DNA of 8,128 nt from Kangiellaceae bacterium (GCA_030590405.1 JAUUYO010000157.1:1-8128); one strand, 5' to 3'. Positions 1-7,019 are shown, numbered from the stretch's first letter. Notes: generated by a model from the sequence alone, not told the origin. Translations and numbers: made by a program.

Positions 1-762
1 AGCAAGCTCTAAAGTTGATTTAACGTCAATATCTCCACCAACAGTGATCGTTGCATTGTTAGGACCATACCAATTAAGAAAGAATTTCTTAAGGTCATTA
101 ACATTTGCTCGGTTAAGATCTTCCATAAATCCAATCACGGGCCATGAGTACGGATGCCCATCAGGATAAAGCGCTTGAGACACGCGCTCGTCTAGTCGAC
201 CATAGGGTTGATTATCAATTCTTTGCCCGCGCTCGTTCTTAACCGTTTCACGTTGTACTTCAAATTTTTCTTGAGTAACCGCTTCGACTAAAAAGCCCAT
301 TCGATCGGCTTCAAGCCATAACATTTTTTCTAACTGATTAGCTGGAACGGTTTGAAAGTAATTGGTTCGATCGGTACTAGTGCTACCATTCATCCTGCCG
401 CCCGCTTCGGTGACAAGTTTAAAATGCTGTTCATCGGCAACATTTTCTGACCCTTGAAACATCATATGCTCAAAAAAATGGGCAAAACCAGATTTACCAG
501 GTTCTTCTCTACCGGAACCAACATGATAAGTGACATCAATATGCACCAACGGATCCGAATGATCCTCATGCAAGATTAAGGTCAAACCATTATCTAGTTG
601 GTATTTTTTATAAGGAATAACAGTTTTACCAGTTTCACCTTTGACTTCTTCTAATAAGCGAATTCCCGCTACTGGAGATTCGATTTCTGGTGTTTTTACC
701 TGCTCGTTAGGGGTACAACCCCAGACCAAAACAATGATTAATGGTAAAGTCAGACGTTTCAA
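1..762 (-). CDS. M16 family zinc metallopeptidase, lipoprotein (N-terminal 254 residues; 3' end outside the window)
   Basis: Pitrilysin/insulinase-type (M16) zinc peptidase; such proteins degrade or process peptides. The open frame runs off the window at base 1, so only the N-terminal catalytic half is seen. Residues 1-16 form a short basic and hydrophobic leader (MKRLTLPLIIVLVWGC) ending in a lipobox-like VWGC, so the protein is probably lipidated on Cys16. Thr at +2 would favour the outer membrane. Trp at -2 of the lipobox is atypical. The inverted zinc motif HxxEH is HFFEH at residues 95-99. The distal glutamate ligand is probably Glu177 in VKNERGQR, at the family spacing. The conserved segments GGRMNGSTSTDRTNYF (121-136) and NWYGPNNA (230-237) also fit. 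The start is TTG at 762, chosen because a strong TAAGGAG lies 6 nt upstream and the leader begins there. Family and catalytic role are confident; substrate is unknown. Confidence 0.93.
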   Translation of the reverse strand, partial: MKRLTLPLIIVLVWGCTPNEQVKTPEIESPVAGIRLLEEVKGETGKTVIPYKKYQLDNGLTLILHEDHSDPLVHIDVTYHVGSGREEPGKSGFAHFFEHMMFQGSENVADEQHFKLVTEAGGRMNGSTSTDRTNYFQTVPANQLEKMLWLEADRMGFLVEAVTQEKFEVQRETVKNERGQRIDNQPYGRLDERVSQALYPDGHPYSWPVIGFMEDLNRANVNDLKKFFLNWYGPNNATITVGGDIDVKSTLELA

Positions 763-768
763 TTTTTT

Positions 769-775
769 CTCCTTA
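769..775 (-). promoter_or_regulatory. Ribosome binding site that fixes the TTG start of the M16 peptidase gene
   Basis: On the minus strand TAAGGAG lies 6 nt upstream of the TTG at 762-760. No ATG or GTG near it would retain the lipoprotein leader, so this site decides the start. The strong Shine-Dalgarno may compensate for the weak start codon. Confidence 0.75.
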
Positions 776-779
776 AAGT

Positions 780-794
780 AAGAATATCATTCTT
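780..794. repeat. Small perfect inverted repeat in the M16 gene leader
   Basis: AAGAAT-ATC-ATTCTT: 6-bp arms (780-785 and 789-794) around a 3-nt centre, just upstream of the Shine-Dalgarno of the M16 gene. It could be a small operator or a weak AT-rich hairpin. I do not recognise it as a known regulator site. The rest of 763-894 is AT-rich; I see no convincing promoter and no clear rho-independent terminator for dgkA in it. Confidence 0.35.
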
Positions 795-894
795 GATTTT
801 AAAAAAATAGTTGGCAGCAACTCTATCCCACATGACAAGTAATTAAAATGCTACTATTTACTATTTGATTAATTTGAAGGGATTTAATTGTAAC

Positions 895-1257
895 TTAGTA
901 ATACAGAATGATTGACCAAATCGTCACTAATAATAGGAGTGATACAAACACAATTGCCGAACCAATATCTTTTGCCCTACCGGAAAGCTCATGATGTTCA
1001 TGGCCAACTCTATCTACCACCGCTTCAAGTGCCGAATTAACTAACTCTGCAATAACGATAAGAAACAAAGGCAGAATTAACCAAAGTAATTCAGATTGAC
1101 TGTCCGCCAGCCAGAAAGCTAAAGGTACCCCAATCAATGCGAGTAGTAATTCTTGTCTAAATGCTGCTTCATGTTTCCAGGCAGCTCTTAAACCTTGCCA
1201 TGAATATTGGGTGGCTTTTAATATTCTTGCGATACCTTTTTTACCGGGTTTGGCCAT
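895..1257 (-). CDS. dgkA: Diacylglycerol kinase, prokaryotic DgkA type
   Basis: Integral inner-membrane kinase that phosphorylates diacylglycerol to phosphatidic acid with ATP, recycling diacylglycerol released when phospholipid headgroups are used elsewhere. The product is 120 residues, close to the E. coli enzyme (121). Family signatures are YSWQGLRAAWKHEAAFRQE (18-36) and EAVVDRVG...HELSGRAKDIGSA (78-101). Glu71, Asn74 and Glu78 match the conserved acidic and amide residues of the active site. Three membrane segments are visible at about 37-51, 57-70 and 101-119. The start at 1257 (MAKPGKKG) was chosen over an in-frame ATG eight codons upstream because AAGGAA stands 8 nt before it, the upstream ATG has no such site, and the length then fits the family. 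It follows the CvfB-like gene after 35 nt and is probably the last gene of the biotin operon transcript. Confidence 0.95.
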   Translation of the reverse strand: MAKPGKKGIARILKATQYSWQGLRAAWKHEAAFRQELLLALIGVPLAFWLADSQSELLWLILPLFLIVIAELVNSALEAVVDRVGHEHHELSGRAKDIGSAIVFVSLLLLVTIWSIILYY

Positions 1258-1292
1258 TGTTGTTTGTTTCCTTTTTAGCATCTACGATTTGT

Positions 1293-2129
1293 TTATTTTT
1301 TTGACAATCGGATCCCTTCTTTATCAATGCTAATTTGTCTATTTTTATACAATTTACCGAGCGTTGATTTAAAGGCTTTTTTGCTCACAGCAAAAGTTTG
1401 ATAAATTACATCCGGCGAGGTTTTATCGTTAATTGGATAAAAGCCTTCATTTTTTTGTAGTAGATTAAGTATTTTGGCTTGCAGTGACGTATTACTGCTA
1501 TCGCCACCCATTTCTTTTAAACTCATATCTAAACGACCATCGGGTCGCACTTTTTTCACATAAGCGGTGGTTGTTTGACCATATTTGAGCGGTTGAAAAA
1601 CATCGCTTGAATGTAACACGCCCCAAAACCTGGAATTGACGATCAACTTATAACCGAGATCGGTTTTATCACCGACGATAACTTTCACTTTTTGTCCGAC
1701 CTTCACTCCACTGGTTTCAGCTTTAACAAATCGATTAAGTTTTGAGCTTGCGGCTACCCGCCCGGTATTATCCTGGTAAACCGCAACGATATGACGTTCG
1801 CCGACGTTCATGGTTGTGATTTGCTGACCAAAGGGAGCAAATAAATCTTTGGGCAATCCCCAATCTAAAAACGCGCCAACCGAATTGGCCGAGACCACTT
1901 CCAGGCAAGCTACCTCACCCACACTGGCTCGCGGTTTTTTGGTGGTGGCGACCGCTTCATTATCAGAGTTGCGATAAACGAAGACTTCGATTTTATCGCC
2001 CGCTTCACAATATTCTGGCGTTTGACCTTTGGGCAGAAAAAGTTCACCTAAATTACCGGCGGCAAGAAAAGTTCCACGGGCGGTTTTTCTGGCGATTTTA
2101 AGGAAATTGAATTGGCCGATATTAACCAT
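1293..2129 (-). CDS. CvfB/YitL-type S1-domain RNA-binding protein
   Basis: Predicted cytoplasmic RNA-binding protein of 278 residues, similar in length to CvfB of Staphylococcus aureus and YitL of Bacillus subtilis. The family has S1-like domains followed by a C-terminal winged helix. Here S1-like units lie at about residues 4-64, 70-130 and 142-205. The family hallmark is GAFLDWGLPKDLFAPF (85-100) in the second. VRPDGRLDMSL (194-204) closes the third. The C-terminal 65 residues, including FAVSKKAFKSTLGKLYKNRQ (246-265) and ending IRLSKK, look like the winged helix. Members are sometimes mislabelled as GntR regulators; nothing here supports that label. In S. aureus the family affects virulence gene expression, but its role in gammaproteobacteria is unclear. 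The ATG lies 13 nt after the bioD stop with only a weak Shine-Dalgarno, which suggests translational coupling to bioD. Confidence 0.88.
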   Translation of the reverse strand: MVNIGQFNFLKIARKTARGTFLAAGNLGELFLPKGQTPEYCEAGDKIEVFVYRNSDNEAVATTKKPRASVGEVACLEVVSANSVGAFLDWGLPKDLFAPFGQQITTMNVGERHIVAVYQDNTGRVAASSKLNRFVKAETSGVKVGQKVKVIVGDKTDLGYKLIVNSRFWGVLHSSDVFQPLKYGQTTTAYVKKVRPDGRLDMSLKEMGGDSSNTSLQAKILNLLQKNEGFYPINDKTSPDVIYQTFAVSKKAFKSTLGKLYKNRQISIDKEGIRLSKK

Positions 2130-2142
2130 GATTGAATTGTCT

Positions 2143-2835
2143 CTAGGATGATGCGCTCAGCAAAGGCGCTATATTAACATACTCGCTTGCATCTTTAATG
2201 AGGTTATCTGAATTGATATACGGGATTTTAGCGATTAAAGGCGCGTTAATCCGTTGTTTTAAGGTTTCGATATTTTCATCGATCACTGACATATCAGGAT
2301 CAATGATATTTGCGACCCATGCCACTAATTTTAGTCCAGCCGTTTCAATCGCCTGCACGGTCAACATCGCATGATTGATACAACCCAGTTTTAAACCAAC
2401 GACCAAAATGATATCCAGAGATTCTGCAACCGCAAAATCTGCCAGAGTCTGCTCGTCATTTAATGGCACTAACCAACCGCCAGCACCTTCAACTAGAAGA
2501 TAGTCAGTCTGATATAAATGACATTGTTGTTGAAGGTTTTCAACCGTTAGCTCAATACCTTCTTGAACAGCGGCAATATGAGGCGCTATCGGTAATCTTA
2601 ATGCCACAGGATTGACTTGTTCATAGGCAATTTTTTGCTGCATAGCCTGGATTAAAGACAGCGCATCTGAGTTGATTAATTGACCATTAATCAATTCACA
2701 GCCAGCTGCAACCGGTTTTATTGCGGTAACCGTATGATTGGCTTTTTGAAATTTTTCGATCAGACAGCAAGTCACCAGCGTTTTGCCAACGTCAGTATCT
2801 GTGCCTGTGATGAATATTCTCTCTTGTTGTTGCAT
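2143..2835 (-). CDS. bioD: ATP-dependent dethiobiotin synthetase
   Basis: Closes the ureido ring of dethiobiotin from 7,8-diaminopelargonic acid, CO2 and ATP, the penultimate step of biotin synthesis. The product has 230 residues against 225 in E. coli. The P-loop is GTDTDVGKT (11-19). KPVAAG (40-45) carries the substrate-binding lysine. VEGAGGWLVPL (115-125) is the BioD signature, and VANI (174-177) is the base-contact region. I placed the start at the ATG at 2835 because the β-strand leading to the P-loop (ERIFITG) begins five residues later, as in the family. The frame stays open upstream to 3078, through repeat sequence and the 3' end of bioC, so the longer version is not credible. An in-frame ATG at 2892, inside the repeat cluster, would add 19 residues and has a GAG at suitable spacing. 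The ATG at 2835 has only a weak upstream GGA, so the exact start is uncertain. Confidence 0.95.
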   Translation of the reverse strand: MQQQERIFITGTDTDVGKTLVTCCLIEKFQKANHTVTAIKPVAAGCELINGQLINSDALSLIQAMQQKIAYEQVNPVALRLPIAPHIAAVQEGIELTVENLQQQCHLYQTDYLLVEGAGGWLVPLNDEQTLADFAVAESLDIILVVGLKLGCINHAMLTVQAIETAGLKLVAWVANIIDPDMSVIDENIETLKQRINAPLIAKIPYINSDNLIKDASEYVNIAPLLSASS

Positions 2836-2854
2836 GAGCTGTTCGTTAATCCGA

Positions 2855-2888
2855 TGAGTGATCGTAGGGTGTGAGTAATCGTAGGGTG
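2855..2888. repeat. 17-bp tandem direct repeat, two copies, containing GTAGGG
   Basis: TGAGTGATCGTAGGGTG (2855-2871) is followed directly by TGAGTAATCGTAGGGTG (2872-2888), with one mismatch. Each copy carries GTAGGG. The same hexamer occurs in inverted orientation at 2944-2949, at the head of the neighbouring REP-like hairpin. The copies lie just upstream of the bioD start, so they may be a partial or degenerate part of the same repeat element. Confidence 0.8.
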
Positions 2889-2912
2889 TCATTTTATCTC
2901 TAAGCATCTTTC

Positions 2913-2949
2913 GGTGGATTACGGCAAAAAGACGCCTAATCCTCCCTAC
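2913..2949 (-). repeat. REP-like hairpin element between bioC and bioD
   Basis: Read on the minus strand the element starts with GTAG (2949-2946) and folds into an imperfect hairpin. On the plus strand GGTGGATTA (2913-2921) pairs with TAATCCTCC (2937-2945) with one T·T mismatch. C2922 is bulged. GGC (2923-2925) pairs with GCC (2934-2936), and the loop is 2926-2933. A GTAG head followed by a bulged hairpin is the architecture of REP sequences mobilised by RAYT transposases. From memory, closely similar GTAGGG(T/C)GGATTA...TAATCCACC repeats are common between genes in many proteobacteria. The last bases overlap the bioC stop codon. No RAYT gene is in the window. Confidence 0.72.
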
Positions 2950-3806
2950 GGTTGAGTATTCTGTTTGTTGCCGACTTCCACCTGATAGGTATGGTAATCC
3001 CCTTTTGGTTGTCCCGTTTTTTTCCAGGCATGTCCATAAACGACTTCGTAGGTTGCCGGTAATTGGCCGTCTTCCCAACGAAATACTTCATAAGCATTTT
3101 TTAATTTTTCAAACGTAGATTTTCCTGATAAGCCTTTTTGCCTTTCGGTATCCATATTGTGGGCACCGATGGCTTTAAGATCTTTCATTAAACCCAGCAT
3201 AGTTTGATAGGTCAGAGTAATAACATCTCTGTCCATTACGGTATTATCAAAGCGCGCGTTATAAACCTGATCGCCAATGATATGCATATCCAGAAAATCA
3301 TTCACGTGTATATTTTGATCGACTTTCTGCCAGCTTTGTTTTAGCTCCATTAAAGTATCTGGACCTAAGCTAGAAAAAATCAGCAATCCACCAGGCTTAA
3401 GCACTCGATTTAGCTCCAGAAAGACTTGTTTGGGTTCAATTAACCATTGTACTGCCAAGTTGGAAAAAACCAGTTCAAAAGTATTATCTGCAAATGGTAG
3501 TTGCTCTATATCTGCGACTTGATAATCTATTTTATTAAAAAAACCTTTCTGCTGATTAGCATTCTGGATCATGCCGGGCGCAAGATCCACTCCTATGGTT
3601 TTCGCTTTAGAGAATTTTTTATCCAGTATTCGAGTACAAAAGCCCGTACCGCAACCGGCGTCGAGAATGTTTTTGGGTGAAACATTCATCAACTCTAATC
3701 GCTCAAGCAATCGGCTGGCAACTTCTTTTTGCAAGAAAGCGGAAGCTTCATAGTTTGGCGCCGCTTTACTGAATGAATCGGCAATGGTCTGTTTTTGTAA
3801 TTTCAT
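2946..3806 (-). CDS. bioC: Malonyl-ACP O-methyltransferase
   Basis: SAM-dependent methyltransferase that esterifies the free carboxyl of malonyl-ACP so that fatty-acid synthase can extend it to pimeloyl-ACP methyl ester, the first committed step of biotin synthesis. The protein has 286 residues, longer than E. coli BioC (251). The Rossmann fold shows the SAM motif LDAGCGTG (48-55), the acidic residue of IGVDLAPGMI (71-80), and LKPGGLLIFSSLGPDTLMEL (136-155). The last of these, with the preceding FSNLAVQW (114-121), is typical of BioC rather than a generic methyltransferase. The N-terminal FSKAAPNYEASAFLQ segment also fits. The ATG at 3806 is 3 nt after the bioH stop with little Shine-Dalgarno, so translation is probably coupled to bioH. 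The TAG stop at 2948-2946 lies inside the GTAG head of a REP-like repeat, so the C-terminal tail may have been altered by that insertion. Confidence 0.95.
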   Translation of the reverse strand: MKLQKQTIADSFSKAAPNYEASAFLQKEVASRLLERLELMNVSPKNILDAGCGTGFCTRILDKKFSKAKTIGVDLAPGMIQNANQQKGFFNKIDYQVADIEQLPFADNTFELVFSNLAVQWLIEPKQVFLELNRVLKPGGLLIFSSLGPDTLMELKQSWQKVDQNIHVNDFLDMHIIGDQVYNARFDNTVMDRDVITLTYQTMLGLMKDLKAIGAHNMDTERQKGLSGKSTFEKLKNAYEVFRWEDGQLPATYEVVYGHAWKKTGQPKGDYHTYQVEVGNKQNTQP

Positions 3807-3809
3807 AAT

Positions 3810-4613
3810 TTATTCGTTTTTATCTAAGGGCAGCCCTAAGAAAGTAATGACTTGATTAACAAATGCTTCACTCTCAGATAGAAAAGGGGCGTGTCCCGAT
3901 TTTTTAAAAATAACCGCCTGGCTTTGCGGGATATATTTCGTCACTAATTTGGCCGATCGCACCGGCACCAATGTATCTAATTTTCCGTAAATTCTCAACA
4001 ACGGCATATTCAATTCGTTGAGTGAATCCAGTAAGTCAACATCATGTAATATTTGCAAGCCACCACTCAAGGCTTTTTCTGCGGGTAGTCCGTGCATAAA
4101 AACGGTTTCTTTTAACTGGGCAATATCTTGCTTTTGAGTCGCACTGCCCATGGTTTGAATCATTAAAAATCGATTTAAGGTGGCTTTAAAATCTTCGCTT
4201 AGCAAACCGATAAAGGATTCTAAGACTTCTTTATTCATCGCGTAAGGCCAATTGTCTTTAACGACAAAACAAGGGCTTGAAGCAACGGTAATTAATTTCT
4301 CGATTTTATCCGAGCAATGCCTGGCTAACGCCATCGCCACTACACCACCGAGTGACCATCCCATTAAATAACATTTTTCCGGCAAAACCTGCTCAATGGA
4401 CTTTACCAGATAATCGATATCATAGTCACACTCAAGCTCGTCATTGGAGAATTTACTCTGCCCAAACCCTGGCAGATCCATATTGTAAATCGTAAAACAT
4501 TGCTCTAGCTGGGGTAAAATCGTTTGCCAGATCCCGCCGTGCAATCCCCAGCCGTGCAATAGCACTAAATTGGGTCCGCTTCCGCTGATTGTCACATAAG
4601 GTTTAAGTTGCAT
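3810..4613 (-). CDS. bioH: Pimeloyl-ACP methyl ester carboxylesterase
   Basis: α/β-hydrolase that removes the methyl group added by BioC, releasing pimeloyl-ACP for BioF and ending chain elongation. With the start at 4613 it has 267 residues (E. coli 256). LLHGWG (18-23) forms the oxyanion region. GWSLGG (85-90) is the nucleophile elbow with Ser87. Asp213 (YGKLDTLVP) and His241 (KSGHAPFLS) complete the triad at the spacing of E. coli Ser82/Asp207/His235. VASSPCF and FLMIQTMGS are BioH-specific. A TTG at 4634, overlapping the bioF stop, would add seven residues. I preferred the ATG at 4613 because CGGA lies 9 nt upstream and the added residues are not conserved. It is placed between bioF and bioC, as in Pseudomonas, whereas in E. 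coli bioH is unlinked. Confidence 0.94.
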   Translation of the reverse strand: MQLKPYVTISGSGPNLVLLHGWGLHGGIWQTILPQLEQCFTIYNMDLPGFGQSKFSNDELECDYDIDYLVKSIEQVLPEKCYLMGWSLGGVVAMALARHCSDKIEKLITVASSPCFVVKDNWPYAMNKEVLESFIGLLSEDFKATLNRFLMIQTMGSATQKQDIAQLKETVFMHGLPAEKALSGGLQILHDVDLLDSLNELNMPLLRIYGKLDTLVPVRSAKLVTKYIPQSQAVIFKKSGHAPFLSESEAFVNQVITFLGLPLDKNE

Positions 4614-4626
4614 GTTTTTTTGTCCG

Positions 4627-5775
4627 TCAAACAAACTGTTTCAGCAAAAAATCGATCTGTTCAAAACGATGAGATGCACTCAGGGTAATCCTTAGTCGAT
4701 CACTATTGATCGGTACAGTCGGAGGTCTAATTGCCCCCACTAAAACACCCTTTTGTTTTAGCCTTTTATCGAATTCAATCAGTTTCTTTGAACCACCAAT
4801 AATTATCGGTTGGATCGCCGTTTGTGATGGCAATAAATGAATTTTTTTGTTGCCACATTTTAATTTAAAATATTCGATATTCTCGATTAATTTTGTGACC
4901 CGCTGTGGATTATTTTTAATCAAAGAAAGATTAAAATAATTACCGGCTGCCACCGCAGCCGGTAGTGCGGTAGTATAAACATAAGGCCGGGCAAACTGCA
5001 TTAAATAACGAGTGAGCGTATGACTACCGCTGACAAATGCGCCAAAACCTCCCAGCGCTTTTCCAAAAGTTCCCATTAATATCGGCAGCTCAGCTTGAGT
5101 TAATCCAAAGTGTTCTATGCAGCCTCTGCCATGTTTGCCTAGAACGCCAACCCCATGAGCATCATCAACAATCAAATTTGCTTTATATTTTTTGCATAAA
5201 CCAGCGATTTTATCCAGCGGTGCGATATCACCATCCATGCTAAATACGCTGTCAGTCACCACCCATTTATTGGCCTTCTGTTTTTTTAGTCTTGCTTCCA
5301 ACAAGTCTAAATCACAATGAGAGTACCTTGTAGATTGCGCGTTAGATAATTTGACACCATCGATTAGAGAAGCGTGATTTAATTTATCTGCAATAATTAA
5401 ATCACCTTTTTGTGCCAGGCTTTGTAAAATAGATAAATTAGCCATATACCCGGTTGAAAAAGTGATCGCTGAATCCCTTTGTAAAAATTCAGTTACGGCT
5501 AATTCCAGTTTTTCATGGATTTGATTATGGCCGGTCACTAAGTGTGATGCGCCACTGCCAAAACCGCTATCATCTAATTGTTGTTTGACCGCCGAAATAG
5601 TTTCTGGATTGTTGGCTAACCCTAAATAATCATTTGAAGAAAAATTAAGATATTCGCGGCCTTTGATGGTGACCTGATCCGCCTGACCAGATTGCAGCGA
5701 CAAACGCTCACGCATTTGAGATTTGCGTTCTCTCTCTGTGAGTTTATTTAACAGGCTAGAGTTAAGATTTGACAT
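4627..5775 (-). CDS. bioF: 8-amino-7-oxononanoate synthase
   Basis: PLP-dependent α-oxoamine synthase that condenses pimeloyl-ACP (or pimeloyl-CoA) with L-alanine, releasing CO2, to give 8-amino-7-oxononanoate. At 382 residues it matches the E. coli enzyme (384). FSSNDYLGLA (45-54) is the N-terminal substrate segment, and GFGSGASHLVTG (71-82) is the glycine-rich loop. His134 (NHASL) stacks on the PLP ring. DDAHGVG (204-210) holds the Asp and His cofactor contacts. Lys239 in TFGKALGGFG is the Schiff-base lysine. The ATG at 5775 lies 11 nt after the bioB stop and has no strong Shine-Dalgarno, consistent with coupled translation within the operon. The 3' end stops 13 nt before the preferred bioH ATG. 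Confidence 0.97.
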   Translation of the reverse strand: MSNLNSSLLNKLTERERKSQMRERLSLQSGQADQVTIKGREYLNFSSNDYLGLANNPETISAVKQQLDDSGFGSGASHLVTGHNQIHEKLELAVTEFLQRDSAITFSTGYMANLSILQSLAQKGDLIIADKLNHASLIDGVKLSNAQSTRYSHCDLDLLEARLKKQKANKWVVTDSVFSMDGDIAPLDKIAGLCKKYKANLIVDDAHGVGVLGKHGRGCIEHFGLTQAELPILMGTFGKALGGFGAFVSGSHTLTRYLMQFARPYVYTTALPAAVAAGNYFNLSLIKNNPQRVTKLIENIEYFKLKCGNKKIHLLPSQTAIQPIIIGGSKKLIEFDKRLKQKGVLVGAIRPPTVPINSDRLRITLSASHRFEQIDFLLKQFV

Positions 5776-5786
5776 GCTAAATACTT

Positions 5787-6890
5787 TTATTGAGCAGCAT
5801 TTTTATACAAAGGTTTGTTAACCGTTTTTTCTTCGTTATTTTCTTTTCGGCAAGTCTGAGTTTTTTTAATTTGCCCACCTTCTACAATGATCCCAAGGCG
5901 TGCAAATAAATCATCGTCATGATCAATATCAGGATTATCGGTAGTTAACAATTTTTCGCCGTAAAAAACTGAATTTGCGCCAGCAAAAAAGCACATCGCC
6001 TGCATTTCATCAGACATATTTTCCCGTCCTGCCGACAATCGAACATAAGATTTTGGCATGATAATTCTGGCGACCGCAATCATCCGAATAAACTCTAAAC
6101 TATCGATCGCTTTGGCATCTTGCAGCGGCGTTCCTTTAACAGCGATCAATTGATTGATTGGGACACTTTGCGGATGTTCTGGTAGATTGGCGAGCGCTTG
6201 AAGTAAACCAAGCCGATCATCCAGGGATTCTCCCATCCCCAAAATACCGCCCGCACAGACTTTCATCCCAGCATCCCTGACATGCCCTAAAGTATCTAGC
6301 CTGTCGGCAAACGTGCGGGTGGTAATGATCTGATCATAATATTCTTCGGAAGTGTCCAAATTATGATTGTAATAATCGAGTCCGGCATCTTTCAGTTGGT
6401 GGGCTTGTTCATTGCTAAGCATGCCTAAGGTCACGCAGGTTTCCATACCCAATTGCTTAACCTCTTTAACCATTTCCAGCACCACCGGGAAATCTTTACC
6501 TCTTGGACTGCGCCAGGCAGCGCCCATACAAAACCGAGTCGCTCCGGCTTGTTTGGCTTTTTTGGCGTTGCGCACCACTTCTTCCAGCGCCACCAACTGC
6601 TCTTTTGACAAACCGGTATTGTGATGACCGCTTTGCGGGCAATAGGCACAATCTTCCGGACAAGCACCGGTTTTAATGCTCATCAGGGTCGAAGTTTGAA
6701 CCTGATTCGGATCAAAGTTTTGTCTATGTATCGATTGCGCCTTAAATAACAGATCGTTCATCGGCAAATCATAAAGGGTTTGTATTTCGGAGCGCAGCCA
6801 GTCATTTTTTAATTGGGAGGCAATAGAATTTGGCAATTGATTAGTTGCCGCTTGTAAGCTAGCTGTTTGACTCGTATTATCGACGTTCAT
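5787..6890 (-). CDS. bioB: Biotin synthase (radical SAM)
   Basis: Inserts sulfur into dethiobiotin to form biotin. It uses a [4Fe-4S] cluster to cleave SAM and sacrifices an auxiliary [2Fe-2S] cluster as sulfur donor. The radical-SAM motif CPEDCAYC provides Cys77, Cys81 and Cys84. The auxiliary cluster ligands Cys121, Cys152, Cys212 and Arg284 are all offset by exactly 24 from E. coli Cys97/128/188/Arg260. YYNHNLDTS (173-181) and RLSAGRE (284-290) are hallmark segments. The protein has 367 residues against 346 in E. coli; the excess is mainly a 24-residue, Asn/Gln/Ser-rich N-terminal extension that may be unstructured. The ATG at 6890 has only a modest GAG 7 nt upstream. It is the first gene of the minus-strand operon, behind a strong promoter, and divergent from comF. 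Confidence 0.98.
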   Translation of the reverse strand: MNVDNTSQTASLQAATNQLPNSIASQLKNDWLRSEIQTLYDLPMNDLLFKAQSIHRQNFDPNQVQTSTLMSIKTGACPEDCAYCPQSGHHNTGLSKEQLVALEEVVRNAKKAKQAGATRFCMGAAWRSPRGKDFPVVLEMVKEVKQLGMETCVTLGMLSNEQAHQLKDAGLDYYNHNLDTSEEYYDQIITTRTFADRLDTLGHVRDAGMKVCAGGILGMGESLDDRLGLLQALANLPEHPQSVPINQLIAVKGTPLQDAKAIDSLEFIRMIAVARIIMPKSYVRLSAGRENMSDEMQAMCFFAGANSVFYGEKLLTTDNPDIDHDDDLFARLGIIVEGGQIKKTQTCRKENNEEKTVNKPLYKNAAQ

Positions 6891-6934
6891 TGTTTGACTC
6901 AGACCTAATTAAATTAACCAACATTTAGAGCGCG

Positions 6935-6962
6935 ATATTAAGTGAAATAGTTTTTCTGTCAA
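6935..6962 (-). promoter_or_regulatory. Sigma70-type promoter of the bio operon
   Basis: On the minus strand a perfect -35 TTGACA (6962-6957), a 16-nt spacer and a -10 TAATAT (6940-6935) lie about 45 nt upstream of the bioB ATG. This is the best promoter match in the window. I could not find a convincing BirA operator overlapping it. Confidence 0.7.
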
Positions 6963-6997
6963 GTAAATGAAAGCACAATGTTAACAACTGTCTACTT

Positions 6998-7003
6998 TAT
7001 AAC
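6998..7003 (+). promoter_or_regulatory. Possible -10 element for comF
   Basis: TATAAC lies 31 nt before the comF start codon, a reasonable distance for a short leader. No good -35 stands 16-18 nt upstream (the stretch there reads ACAATG), so this is only a candidate. A 6-bp palindrome GTTAAC (6980-6985) lies between the two divergent promoters. Confidence 0.3.
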
Positions 7004-7013
7004 CAGGTGGATT

Positions 7014-7019
7014 AAGGAG
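7014..7019 (+). promoter_or_regulatory. Ribosome binding site that fixes the GTG start of comF
   Basis: AAGGAG stands 9 nt before the GTG at 7029. There is no ATG at the proper distance, so this site supports the GTG start. Confidence 0.75.

Noticed and set aside
1258..1281. Longer DgkA start with residues MLKRKQTT
   Set aside because: No Shine-Dalgarno stands before it, and the AAGGAA serving the shorter start lies within it. The shorter form matches the family length.
2855..2949. CRISPR array in the repeat cluster between bioC and bioD
   Set aside because: The two direct copies abut without spacers and the third unit is an inverted hairpin, so it is not an array.
2836..3078. Upstream extension of the bioD frame to 311 residues
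   Set aside because: The extra residues come from repeat sequence and from the antisense-free overlap with the bioC 3' end. BioD family proteins start just before the P-loop strand, which fits 2835.
4614..4634. TTG start of bioH overlapping the bioF stop
   Set aside because: It is possible by coupling but the added seven residues are not conserved, and the ATG at 4613 has CGGA at good spacing.
6431..6667. Second-frame reading within bioB, and similar overlapping frames within bioF, bioC, bioD and comF
   Set aside because: They lie wholly inside well-recognised genes, lack ribosome binding sites, and show no family motif.
6913..6987. BirA operator formed by TTGTTAAC (6987-6980) and TTGGTTAAT (6921-6913) on the minus strand
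   Set aside because: The half-sites are nearly 60 nt apart and are not a proper inverted pair; the known site needs about 16 nt between its 9-bp halves.
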